Assembly: GCA_022340665.1 (NCBI GenBank)
Contig: JAJDNM010000149.1
Span: 1-64,000, forward strand
Direction of reading: 5' to 3'
Origin: Acidobacteriota bacterium
Lineage (GTDB): Bacteria; Acidobacteriota; Thermoanaerobaculia; Thermoanaerobaculales; Sulfomarinibacteraceae
Length of the DNA stretch: 64,000 bases
The notes beneath the pieces were generated by a model that saw only the letters and a program-made list of their open reading frames with translations, was not told where the DNA came from and ran no database searches. Positions 1 through 7,752 of the stretch are shown here, piece after piece (position 1 is the first letter of the stretch; the number at the start of each line of letters is the position of its first letter). The position numbers and the translations under genes were made by a program.

Positions 1-1
1 G

Positions 2-2041
2 TTGGTGGCCGACGGCGACGGTCGATTCGAGCTCGATCCGGTGCCGGAGCTGCCATTCGTGCTCTTCATCGCGCGCCCTGACGGGGTGGCCCTGAAGCCG
101 GTCACCATAGAGGCGCTGCCGAACGACGGACCGCTGATGATCGAAGTCTTCCCGGCGGGGGAAACGGTAACGGTTGTCAGTGGCGTCGTGCCGGATCTCG
201 AACTGCCGCCGGCGGTTGCTTCAACCGTCATGGGCCGTGGTGATCTCGGACAGCGTCTCCCGGCGCAGCTTTTTCAGGTATTGGAAAATCTCCCAGGGGC
301 TGGGGCGAGCGGCAATGGCCACGCGGCCGTGCCGAGTATTCGTGGATTGGCCCAGCATCGGACGTTGCTCCTGCTCGACGACGGTCGGGTCAGCTCGGAA
401 CGTCGGGCGGGCGCGTCGGCCACCTATCTCGATCCGGAGACGATCGAAGAGGTGGAGGTCGTGCGCGGACCAGGATCGGTCGCATACGGATCGGACGCAT
501 TCGGTGGGATCATCCGTGCCCGCACGCGCATGCCCGACCCGCAGGGGACGAGAAAACTCCGCTACAGCATATTCGGTGGCATGGGCCTCGAGGAGGTGGG
601 TGCGGCAGCGGAGGCGACGACCTCCCTGTTTGGCGGTGGCCTGATGCTCGGCGCCCACTATCGTCATTACGACGATTACCAGAGCCCTGAGGGTACGGTT
701 TTCAACTCGGGCTCGGAGATGCACGGTTTCAGAACCGGTTGGCAGGCGGCCGTTTCGGGCGGGATCTTCCACATCGGGTGGCGGACCGATCTGGCGCGTG
801 ACGTCGGCAAGCCAACACCCGAGTCGAATGTCCGAAGGGTCTACTACCCCGAAGAGGCCTCCAACCGCCTCAGCCTCGGTTTCGAACGGCCAGGCCCAGG
901 CGACTGGAATCGCTTCAGCCTCAACTTCTCGTGGGACGACTACTCGCTGACCCTCGCCAAAGACCGCTTCGCGACCGAGTCGACGCCGCGCGACGTGGCT
1001 TCATCGAAGGTCGATGCCAACGACTATTCGATCCGGGCGGACGCGGAGCGTCTCCTCGGCGATTGGCGAATGGTGCTGGGGGCTGACCTCAGTGGGCGTT
1101 ACAATCTCGAGGCAACCAATGAGTACACGACCTACGGGGATGGCGGCACCCCGATCAAAAACGACCGCACGAACAGCATCGAGGATGCACACGGCAACGA
1201 TTTCGGGCTCTTTATTGCAATCGGTCGCGCTGTCGGGCGGTGGCAGCTGGACATCGGCCTGCGCGGCGACGGAGTTTGGAGCGCCAACAGAGGCGGGTAC
1301 TTCGGCGACCGGAGCACCTTCAACTCAGCTCTTTCCGGCTTCGCCGCCGCAGGCGTCGAGCTGGTCTCTGACCTTGAGCTCACCGCACAGGTGGCGAGGG
1401 GTTTTCGCGATCCCCTGCTGTCGGATCGCTACTACCGGGGGGAGTCCGGGCGCGGCTTCATCACCGGAAACCCGGAACTCGAACCTGAAACCAGTCTCCA
1501 ACTGGATATCGCGTTGACGTACAGCCCGGACACCATGGCTGTCGGGCTGTACCTCTATCGTTACGACATTTCAGATCTGATCGAGCGCTACCGGCTCGAC
1601 GAAGACTATTTTTTCCGCAATCGGGGCGAGGCAGAGATCACAGGAGTCGAAGTCGAGGCAGGCCTGGTCGTCGGGAACTCAATCGAGATACAGTTCGGCG
1701 CACAGGTGTTAAAGGGCGAGATAGCCGAGGACGGCTCGCCGACTGACGGCGTGCCCCCTCCGGGTGTCTTTGCAGTCCTTCGTGGCAGCCCGGATTCGCG
1801 TTGGTGGTGGATGGTTCGGGGTGCGGCCTACGCGCGCGACGATCGGCCGGGGCCGACGGAGAGAGAGATCCCGGGTTATGGTGTGCTCGACGCCGGAGCG
1901 GGCTACGCTCTCGCGAATTGGCTCGAGATCTCCTTGTTGGGGAGAAACCTCCTCGACCATTCGTACTTCGTTTCCTCGGACGAGGATGCGGTGCTCGCCC
2001 CCGGTAGGTCGGTACAGCTCATTCTTCGCGGTAGGCTCTGA
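2..2041 (+). CDS. TonB-dependent outer-membrane receptor, 5'-truncated by window edge
   Basis: The reading frame is open from the first bases and shows no signal peptide, so the true start lies left of the window. The first ~50 residues look like the end of a carboxypeptidase-regulatory-type beta-sandwich. A TonB plug follows (~85-175), with a PSIRG-type segment, LLLLDDGR and the conserved VEVVRGPGSVAYGSDAFGGII stretch. The remainder has the alternating aromatic pattern of a 22-stranded barrel and contains NPELEPETS and YDISDLIERY, typical of the late barrel. It should carry a scarce ligand across the outer membrane. The substrate is unknown: a btu operon lies 3 kb downstream, but the two are not contiguous. 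Confidence 0.93.
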   Translation: MVADGDGRFELDPVPELPFVLFIARPDGVALKPVTIEALPNDGPLMIEVFPAGETVTVVSGVVPDLELPPAVASTVMGRGDLGQRLPAQLFQVLENLPGAGASGNGHAAVPSIRGLAQHRTLLLLDDGRVSSERRAGASATYLDPETIEEVEVVRGPGSVAYGSDAFGGIIRARTRMPDPQGTRKLRYSIFGGMGLEEVGAAAEATTSLFGGGLMLGAHYRHYDDYQSPEGTVFNSGSEMHGFRTGWQAAVSGGIFHIGWRTDLARDVGKPTPESNVRRVYYPEEASNRLSLGFERPGPGDWNRFSLNFSWDDYSLTLAKDRFATESTPRDVASSKVDANDYSIRADAERLLGDWRMVLGADLSGRYNLEATNEYTTYGDGGTPIKNDRTNSIEDAHGNDFGLFIAIGRAVGRWQLDIGLRGDGVWSANRGGYFGDRSTFNSALSGFAAAGVELVSDLELTAQVARGFRDPLLSDRYYRGESGRGFITGNPELEPETSLQLDIALTYSPDTMAVGLYLYRYDISDLIERYRLDEDYFFRNRGEAEITGVEVEAGLVVGNSIEIQFGAQVLKGEIAEDGSPTDGVPPPGVFAVLRGSPDSRWWWMVRGAAYARDDRPGPTEREIPGYGVLDAGAGYALANWLEISLLGRNLLDHSYFVSSDEDAVLAPGRSVQLILRGRL

Positions 2042-2050
2042 CATTCGCTC

Positions 2051-2085
2051 GAATCCCAATCCCGAAGTCCGAAATCCAAAATATG
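2051..2085. repeat. 7-bp-period intergenic array (short, five units)
   Basis: Five consecutive degenerate heptamers (GAATCCC, AATCCCG, AAGTCCG, AAATCCA, AAATATG) fill the gap between the TonB receptor and the next gene. This is a minimal copy of the dispersed heptad family described in the findings. Confidence 0.6.
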
Positions 2086-2115
2086 TTCGGGTGTACCCTG
2101 TCGCTGGAGGTTGCC

Positions 2116-3795
2116 ATGAAGCGTTTCTTTCTTCTCTGTGCCGTCGTATCCGTGCTTGCCTGCTCGCCCGCTGAGGATCCCGCGGATCTGGTCCTGATGG
2201 GCGGGCGAATCGTGACCATGGATGACAGCAACCCTGAAGCCACTGCTCTCGCCGCTCGTGATCATGAGCTGGTGGCTGTCGGATCTGAGAAGGAGATCGA
2301 TCGATTCATCGGACCGGACACCGAAGTCATTGATCTTGGCGGCGCAGTTGCTGTTCCGGGTTTGATTGATGCTCACGCTCATTTCCTCAGCATCGGGCGG
2401 GCCAGGATGCAGCTCAACCTGAACGGGGTGGGGGGGTTCGACGAGATCGTCGCCATGGTGGAAGCGGCGGTCGCCGAGGCCGAGCCGGGCCAGTGGATCT
2501 TTGGTCGTGGCTGGCACCAGGAGAAGTGGAAGAAGCCTCCCGAGAAGAGCGTGTCAGGGCTGCCCTACCATGACGATCTCAGCGCAGTGTCGCCCGACAA
2601 CCCGGTGATGCTGACCCACGTCAGCGGCCACGCGTCGATGGTCAATGCCGTCGCGCTCGAGCTGGCCGGCATCGATGATCGGACTCCGGATCCCCCCGGT
2701 GGGGAGATCGTACGAGATGCTCGAGGAAGGGCCATAGGGGTCCTTCGCGAAACCGCCGCGAATCTGGTCGCCGACTACTTCGACAGCGAGTGGGATGAAG
2801 CCACCGTGCGCCGCATGGCGGAGCTCGCGGATGCCGAGTGTCTGTCGAAAGGCCTGACGTCCTTTCACGACGCTGGCACGGGCTTTCGCAATGTGGAGGT
2901 CCTGAAATCCCTTGCGGAATCGGGCGATCTCGGTATCCGGCTGTGGGTAATGCTCTCCGAAAACAACGAATCGCTTGCCGAAAACCTGGATGGCTACGGA
3001 GTGTATCGCGTCGGCGACGCCCACCTCACGGTTGGCGGCATCAAACGGCTGGTGGACGGTGCGCTCGGATCGCACGGAGCCTGGTTGCTCGAACCCTACA
3101 CCGATCTTCCCGAGAGCACGGGTCTCAACACCTACGCGCCGGAAGACCTTCGCGAAACCGCACGACTCGCAGCGGAGAACGGGCTGCAGTTGTGCTCCCA
3201 CGCCATCGGTGATCGAGCCAACCGTGAAACGCTCGATGTCTACGAAGAGACGATCCGGTCCAGACCGGATGGCCGCGATCTCAGATGGAGGGTGGAGCAC
3301 GCTCAGCATCTTGATCCGGCCGATCTTCCACGTTTCGCCGAGCTCGGCGTCATCGCGGCCATGCAGGGGGTGCATTGCACCTCGGATGGTCCGTGGGTTC
3401 CGGTCAGACTCGGTGAGGATCGCGCCCGCGAAGGCGCTTACATGTGGCGCGATTTGCTCGATTCCGGAGCGGTGATCGCCAACGGCACGGATGCACCGGT
3501 GGAAGACGTAGATCCGCTGCCCTCCTACTACGCGTCGATCACGCGCCGGCTGCCGGATGGTTCCGCCTTCTACCCTGGCCAGGTCATGACCAGAATGGAG
3601 GCGTTGCGATCCTACACTCTGGACGCTGCCTACGCGGCCTTCGAGGAGGATATCAAGGGCTCGCTCGAGCCCGGGAAACTGGCCGATATCACCGTTTTTT
3701 CGAGAGATATCCTCGAGATTCCAGCCGAGGAGATCCTCGACACGCGGGTTCTTTACACCATCGTAGGTGGGGAAGTGCAGTACCGCGCGAATTAG
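2116..3795 (+). CDS. Lipoprotein amidohydrolase, YtcJ-like (Amidohydro_3)
   Basis: This is a 559-residue metal-dependent hydrolase of the amidohydrolase superfamily. I chose the ATG at 2116 because GGAGG lies 5 bp upstream and it gives a clean lipoprotein signal with the lipobox VLAC (Cys16); an in-frame ATG 33 bp upstream has neither. Landmarks in order are GGRIVTMDD at the start of the beta-sandwich, the metal-binding DAHAHF motif (~residue 90), a histidine in HAIGDRA, a late GTDAPVED and the closing LEPGKLADITVF. YtcJ-like enzymes hydrolyse N-acyl or amide substrates; the real substrate cannot be read here. The stop codon lies in the first unit of a heptad repeat. Confidence 0.9.
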   Translation: MKRFFLLCAVVSVLACSPAEDPADLVLMGGRIVTMDDSNPEATALAARDHELVAVGSEKEIDRFIGPDTEVIDLGGAVAVPGLIDAHAHFLSIGRARMQLNLNGVGGFDEIVAMVEAAVAEAEPGQWIFGRGWHQEKWKKPPEKSVSGLPYHDDLSAVSPDNPVMLTHVSGHASMVNAVALELAGIDDRTPDPPGGEIVRDARGRAIGVLRETAANLVADYFDSEWDEATVRRMAELADAECLSKGLTSFHDAGTGFRNVEVLKSLAESGDLGIRLWVMLSENNESLAENLDGYGVYRVGDAHLTVGGIKRLVDGALGSHGAWLLEPYTDLPESTGLNTYAPEDLRETARLAAENGLQLCSHAIGDRANRETLDVYEETIRSRPDGRDLRWRVEHAQHLDPADLPRFAELGVIAAMQGVHCTSDGPWVPVRLGEDRAREGAYMWRDLLDSGAVIANGTDAPVEDVDPLPSYYASITRRLPDGSAFYPGQVMTRMEALRSYTLDAAYAAFEEDIKGSLEPGKLADITVFSRDILEIPAEEILDTRVLYTIVGGEVQYRAN

Positions 3796-3907
3796 GAATT
3801 GGGGATTCGGAATCCGGGATGCCCCGCATCCCTGCCGGCTGCGCAATTTACCCCGGGGGGGTGTGGGGCGGGAAATCCGAAATTCGAAATCCGAAATTCG
3901 AAATATG
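3789..3907. repeat. Heptad element E1: two 7-bp arrays around a GC-rich core
   Basis: The left arm is GAATTAG, GAATTGG, GGATTCG, GAATCCG, GGATGCC (3789-3823). A GC-rich core ends in GTGTGGGGCGGG. The right arm is GAAATCC, GAAATTC, GAAATCC, GAAATTC, GAAATAT (3872-3906). The TAG in the first unit is the stop codon of the amidohydrolase. Confidence 0.75.
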
Positions 3908-4000
3908 TCGCGTAGTGGTGGGTAGCATCCCGGTATCCCCATTCACAATCCTCCGTACATCTACCTCGGTTCCCTTTGATAACCTTGTATGGGGGTTGTC

Positions 4001-4579
4001 ATGCCCGGTTATATCCATACCTGCGCGAATTGCGGCACCCATATGCAAGTCCACGAGCGCTACCTCGGGCGAACCCTCAAATGCACCTCGTGCCGGACCG
4101 AGTTCGAAGCGACGTTGCCTGAAGGCGCGGTTGGCGACGGGCCGATCCTCCCCGAAATCGAGGAAGAGGTCGAGAATTCTCGGGAAAAGAAGTTCCCGAT
4201 CTGGGTGATCTTTGTCGTCGTGCCGATCGTGGCACTCATCTGGTTCCTCGGACAGGATCAGGGTGATGGCCCCGCATCATCCGTGTTTCGAGAGGAGCGT
4301 TCGGCCGGCGAAAATGCGACCGTCGACGCAGGAACGGGACGCCCGGTTCTGACTGCCCTCGATCACGAGGCGGTGGCGGCTTTGCAAACGATTGGGCAGG
4401 GTTCCGTCCAGATCAACGTTTCTGCCTTGATGGACCAGAACAAATATCTCGAACTGCCGGCCGGAACCAACGTGCGCGTGCTCGAGTTTGCAGACGGCGG
4501 TCGCACAGCGCGTATTCGAATTCTCGAAGGGCCGTGGCAGAGCCGGATCGTCTGGATCCCCGCACGGTGGATACGCTGA
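4001..4579 (+). CDS. Zinc-ribbon, single-pass membrane protein of unknown function
   Basis: 192 residues. The start at 4001 is preferred over an ATG at 3989 because a GGGGG tract sits 5 bp upstream. The N-terminus is a zinc ribbon with two CxxC pairs (CANC near residue 8, CTSC near 27), of the kind often found in MJ0042-type domains. A short acidic linker and one transmembrane helix (FPIWVIFVVVPIVALIWFL) follow, then a ~110-residue C-terminal part with no recognised domain. The ribbon is predicted to be cytoplasmic and the C-terminal part periplasmic. It stands alone between two heptad elements; no function can be assigned. Confidence 0.75.
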   Translation: MPGYIHTCANCGTHMQVHERYLGRTLKCTSCRTEFEATLPEGAVGDGPILPEIEEEVENSREKKFPIWVIFVVVPIVALIWFLGQDQGDGPASSVFREERSAGENATVDAGTGRPVLTALDHEAVAALQTIGQGSVQINVSALMDQNKYLELPAGTNVRVLEFADGGRTARIRILEGPWQSRIVWIPARWIR

Positions 4580-4581
4580 GA

Positions 4582-4735
4582 GAATTAGGAATTAGGAATT
4601 AGGAATTAGGAATTCGGAATGAGGAATGAGGAATGAGGAATGTCCGCCCGCGCTCCCTGAGAACGGGAGGTTGGGCAGGAACTCAAAACTCAATGGCGAA
4701 AAATCAATATGCAAAATTCAAAATCGATGGATCGT
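4582..4735. repeat. Heptad element E2: clearest 7-bp tandem array
   Basis: Four perfect GAATTAG units (4582-4609), then GAATTCG, three GAATGAG units and GAATGTC, give nine heptamers in unbroken phase. A GC-rich inverted repeat (GCCCGCGCTCCC against GGGAGGTTGGGC) follows, then a looser AT-rich right arm (4681-4731). Nothing in it looks coding. Confidence 0.85.
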
Positions 4736-4751
4736 CGCCCGTAGTAGTGAC

Positions 4752-4773
4752 TTCGTGAATAATGCGGGCTAAA
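4752..4773. repeat. Diverged end fragment of the 18,108-18,291 inverted-repeat element
   Basis: TTCGTGAATAATGCGGGCTA matches the terminal repeat TCATGAATAGTCCGGGCTAG at 18272-18291 with three mismatches over the shared 18 bases. It lies directly upstream of the cobalamin riboswitch. Confidence 0.55.
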
Positions 4774-4778
4774 CTCGG

Positions 4779-4932
4779 CACGTCGCGAGTGTGGGGAAGA
4801 CGGTGTGATTCCGTCGCGGTCCCGCCGCTGTGACCGGGGACGATAGCCGGGGATACCACTGTGATCGCAGGATCATGGGAAGGTCCGGCAGGTAGGAAGA
4901 TCCGGGAGCCAGAAGACCCGATCCGCGACGTG
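4779..4932 (+). promoter_or_regulatory. Cobalamin (B12) riboswitch aptamer
   Basis: The closing stem P1 is perfect: CACGTCGCG (4779-4787) pairs with CGCGACGTG (4924-4932). Between them lie the family's conserved blocks in the right order: GGGAAGACGGTG, ATTCCGTCGCGG, CCCGCCGCTGTGA, then GGGAAGG and the B12 box at its 3' end (GGGAGCCAGAAGACC). These are hallmarks of the adenosylcobalamin-sensing class. It precedes an intrinsic terminator and btuF, so it should switch the uptake operon off when B12 is plentiful. Confidence 0.96.
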
Positions 4933-4994
4933 CGGTGAGACTCTCGTGGGTTGGAGTTCGAGTCGTGGTGGCAGCACCCGGGTGAAAAACGGTA

Positions 4995-5026
4995 TCCCGG
5001 GCCCTCAGGGCCCGGGATTATTTTTT
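4995..5026 (+). terminator. Riboswitch-controlled intrinsic terminator
   Basis: A 10-bp perfect stem, TCCCGGGCCC (4995-5004) with GGGCCCGGGA (5008-5017) and a TCA loop, is followed by TTATTTTTTT. It lies 62 bp after the cobalamin aptamer, and the ribosome-binding site GGAGG begins one base after the T tract. This fits transcription attenuation of btuF-btuD-btuC. Confidence 0.93.
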
Positions 5027-5034
5027 GGAGGAAA

Positions 5035-5946
5035 ATGGCTCGAGGACGATTGTTCGCGATAATAATCGCAGGCTGGATCGTGACTGGCGGATGCGGTGGC
5101 AGCATCGATCGCCAGGCGCCCAGAGAAGAGAGCGGTGTGGAGCCGCGCAGGATCATTTCGCTGGCACCGAGTCTCACCGAAACGCTTTTCGCTCTCGGGC
5201 TGGGCAACCGCTTGGTGGGCGTCACGCGGTACTGCGCTCATCCGTCGGCAGCTGTGAATCTGCCGAAGGTCGGCGGACACCTGGATCCGAATTTCGAGGC
5301 CATCGTGGCGCTTTCTCCCGATCTCGTGGTTGCGATCCCCTCGAGTCGCGAAATCAGGCAGCGCCTCGAGTCGTTGGGAATTCGTGTTCTCGAGGTCGAC
5401 CAGCACGACGTCGAGGCGGTCCTCGAATCGATTTCGACAATCGCAGACGCCTGCGGTGTTTCCGAACGGGGCGAGGCGCTCACCGCCGAACTCAGGGGCG
5501 GGTTGGAGCGGATTCGCTCGATTGTTGGCGAATCTCCGCGCCCGCGGGCGGTGGTCGTGATCGGGCACCAGGTCGGAGGGGGCTCGGTGAGAAGCGTCTG
5601 GACCGCGGGTCCCGACACCTTTTACGACGGCGTCCTGCAAATTGCCGGAGGCGTGAACGCGGTCGAGGGGGGCCTCGCGCGGTATCCAGAAATGTCGAGG
5701 GAAGGGCTCGCATCGCTCGACCCGGACGTCGTGCTCGACCTCGTCGCCGGAATCGAAGAACGGGACCTCGACGTCGAACGTATTCGCGAGGAATGGGAAC
5801 GGCTGACGGAGCTGCGTGCGGTCCGCGAAAACCGGGTGAGAGTGCTCGCGGGGGACTTGATGGTCGTGCCTGGGCCGAGACTGCCGGAAATGGTCGAAGT
5901 TTTCGCGCGATCGCTGCATCCCGGGCTCGACTGGAGCGCCGAATGA
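5035..5946 (+). CDS. btuF: Vitamin B12 ABC transporter, substrate-binding lipoprotein
   Basis: 303 residues. The start at 5035 follows GGAGGAAA directly after the terminator; an upstream in-frame ATG at 4951 would translate the riboswitch and is rejected. The signal peptide ends in the lipobox VTGGC (Cys20), so the protein is membrane-anchored. The class III periplasmic-binding fold shows RIISLAPSLTETLFALGLG, VGGHLDPNFEAIVALSPDLVV and a long linker helix between the lobes. It captures cobalamin and hands it to BtuC. The B12 riboswitch upstream supports cobalamin over iron-siderophore. The stop overlaps the btuD start (ATGA). Confidence 0.93.
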   Translation: MARGRLFAIIIAGWIVTGGCGGSIDRQAPREESGVEPRRIISLAPSLTETLFALGLGNRLVGVTRYCAHPSAAVNLPKVGGHLDPNFEAIVALSPDLVVAIPSSREIRQRLESLGIRVLEVDQHDVEAVLESISTIADACGVSERGEALTAELRGGLERIRSIVGESPRPRAVVVIGHQVGGGSVRSVWTAGPDTFYDGVLQIAGGVNAVEGGLARYPEMSREGLASLDPDVVLDLVAGIEERDLDVERIREEWERLTELRAVRENRVRVLAGDLMVVPGPRLPEMVEVFARSLHPGLDWSAE

Positions 5947-6734
5947 GTGAGCCGAAGATCCGCGTCGAGGATCTCTCGGTCCATCTCGGGAAAGAAGAGA
6001 TACTGCACGGCGTTTCGATGTCGGTAAGGGGCGGGGAGTTCGTCACCGTGGTTGGTCCCAACGGCGCCGGCAAGTCGACGTTGCTGCGGTGTCTCGACGG
6101 AATCCTCGAACCATCGAGGGGCGGTGTCTTCATCGAAGGTCGTTCGATCGAGGATCTGGAGCGACGTGCCCTCGCGCGAACGGTGAGCTATGTGCCGCAA
6201 CCGGATGCCGGGGCGGTCGACTACACGGTTCGATCCTTCGTCGAGATGGGACGCTACCCGTATCTCGGTGCCTGGTCGGCGCTCACCGAAGAGGATGTCT
6301 CGGCGGTCTCTCAGGCGATGGAACTGACCGGGGTCGAGCATCTCGCCGACCGCTCGTTGTCGTCGCTCTCCGGCGGTGAGCGCCAACGGGCCTCGATTGC
6401 CGCGGCTCTGGCTCAGGGCGGATCGATACTGTTGCTGGACGAACCGACGAGCTTCCTCGACTATCGCCACCAGGTGCATATTCTCGACCTGCTCGACCGG
6501 CTGCACCTCGAGGGCGGCCTGACGATCGTCGCGGTCACCCACGACCTGAACAGCACGGTCTCCTCGTCAGATTCGGTGCTCGCACTCAAGAAAGGCAGGG
6601 TGGCGGCGCACGGCACGCCGCACGAGCTTTTGGACGCCGAAATCCTCGCGACGATCTACGACGTCGAGTTCCATCTGGTCGAGGGAGGGCACCGGGGACT
6701 CCCGCTGGTGTTGCCGGCAAGGAACGGGTCGTGA
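5943..6734 (+). CDS. btuD: Vitamin B12 ABC transporter ATPase
   Basis: 263 residues. It has all nucleotide-binding signatures: Walker A GPNGAGKST (~residues 38-46), Q-loop near YVPQPD, signature LSGGERQR, Walker B ILLLDEP and the switch histidine in VTHD. It belongs to the FecE/BtuD subfamily and should power import through BtuC. The start overlaps the btuF stop by 4 bp and its stop overlaps the btuC GTG start by 4 bp, so the three genes are translationally coupled under the riboswitch. Confidence 0.95.
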   Translation: MSEPKIRVEDLSVHLGKEEILHGVSMSVRGGEFVTVVGPNGAGKSTLLRCLDGILEPSRGGVFIEGRSIEDLERRALARTVSYVPQPDAGAVDYTVRSFVEMGRYPYLGAWSALTEEDVSAVSQAMELTGVEHLADRSLSSLSGGERQRASIAAALAQGGSILLLDEPTSFLDYRHQVHILDLLDRLHLEGGLTIVAVTHDLNSTVSSSDSVLALKKGRVAAHGTPHELLDAEILATIYDVEFHLVEGGHRGLPLVLPARNGS

Positions 6735-7726
6735 AGACATCGCTGCGTCTTGGGTTGCTCGCAGGGTTTGCGTTTCTGACTCTTGCGATCATGCCCCTCG
6801 TCGGCCGGCAGGTGCTTCCGGTTTCGGTGCTCTCTCAATTCGGTGGCAGCGACCCCGTGGCCATCATCTTCTGGCAGATCCGAGTGCCGAGAGCGTTGGC
6901 CGCATTCATTGGTGGTGCTGGACTGGCGCTGGGGGGCGCAGTATTTCAGGCCGTCTTCCGCAATCCCCTCGCCACGCCCTACATCCTTGGCGTAGCCAGC
7001 GGGGCGTCACTCGGTGTCGCGCTCGCGAGCCGACTCGGACTTTCCCTGGCTGTGCTCGGCCTCGCCACAAATTCGATTGCGGCCTTCGCCGGCGCGCTGG
7101 TTGCGGTTGGCGCACTGTGGCTGCTGACGCGCCTGCGGCCCGAGTTTTCGTCGACAACCCTGCTCCTTGCAGGCGTAGCCATGAACTTCTTCTTCTCGAG
7201 CTTGATTCTCTTCGCCCAGTACACCGCGTCGTTGGGCGATTCCTATCGCATCGTGCGCTGGCTGATGGGTGGGCTGGGAGGCGTAGACCTGAACACGGTC
7301 CTGCACATGACTCCCGTCGTCGCGGTCGGCGCGATCGTTGTGATGTGGCGCTCCCGCGAGCTCGATCTGCTGGCCACAGGCGCGGAGATTGCGGCAGCTC
7401 GCGGCGTCGCGGTGGCGCCGACGAGAACGCTCCTCTTTCTCGCCACCTCGGTGATGATCGGTGGAGTCGTTGCCGCCTGCGGCCCGGTCGGTTTCGTCGG
7501 CATGATGGCGCCCCACATCTGCCGTCTACTGGTCGGTCCCAACCACCGGACGTTGCTGCCGGCGTCGCTTCTCTTCGGAGGTGCGTTCCTCTTGCTCTGC
7601 GACACAGCTGCACGGCTCGTGCTCTTTCCAGCCGAGCTTCCAGTGGGCGTGATCACGGCTTTCCTCGGTGCGCCGTTCTTCCTGTGGCTGTTGATTCGCC
7701 AGGCGAGCGCTCCAATCTCTCGATAG
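6731..7726 (+). CDS. btuC: Vitamin B12 ABC transporter permease (FecCD family)
   Basis: 331 residues starting with GTG in a GTGA overlap with btuD. It is highly hydrophobic with about ten membrane helices. FecCD-family markers include IRVPRALAAFIGGAGLALGGAVFQ, NPLATPYILGVASGA and the coupling-helix region GPVGFVGMMAPHICR. It forms the inner-membrane channel for the substrate delivered by BtuF. The operon ends here; the next gene starts 26 bp later with its own signal peptide. Confidence 0.95.
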   Translation: MKTSLRLGLLAGFAFLTLAIMPLVGRQVLPVSVLSQFGGSDPVAIIFWQIRVPRALAAFIGGAGLALGGAVFQAVFRNPLATPYILGVASGASLGVALASRLGLSLAVLGLATNSIAAFAGALVAVGALWLLTRLRPEFSSTTLLLAGVAMNFFFSSLILFAQYTASLGDSYRIVRWLMGGLGGVDLNTVLHMTPVVAVGAIVVMWRSRELDLLATGAEIAAARGVAVAPTRTLLFLATSVMIGGVVAACGPVGFVGMMAPHICRLLVGPNHRTLLPASLLFGGAFLLLCDTAARLVLFPAELPVGVITAFLGAPFFLWLLIRQASAPISR

Positions 7727-7752
7727 CCAGCATCCTGGGGTACGATATCGAA

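Noticed and set aside
2-2041. Calling the TonB receptor BtuB because B12 genes are near
   Set aside because: The receptor is separated from the riboswitch by two genes and has no riboswitch of its own in view; substrate cannot be inferred from the barrel.
2554-3942. Long minus-strand open frame (462 codons) opposite the amidohydrolase
   Set aside because: It mirrors a well-supported gene on the other strand, has no ribosome site or recognisable domain and shows the composition expected of a high-GC antisense shadow.
4940-4990. tRNA-like GGTTGGAGTTCGAGTCG stretch
   Set aside because: No acceptor stem or anticodon arm can be built; it is the linker between the cobalamin aptamer and its terminator.
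5005-5919. Minus-strand frame of 304 codons opposite btuF
   Set aside because: It is antisense to btuF, which has a lipobox, a ribosome site and a riboswitch.
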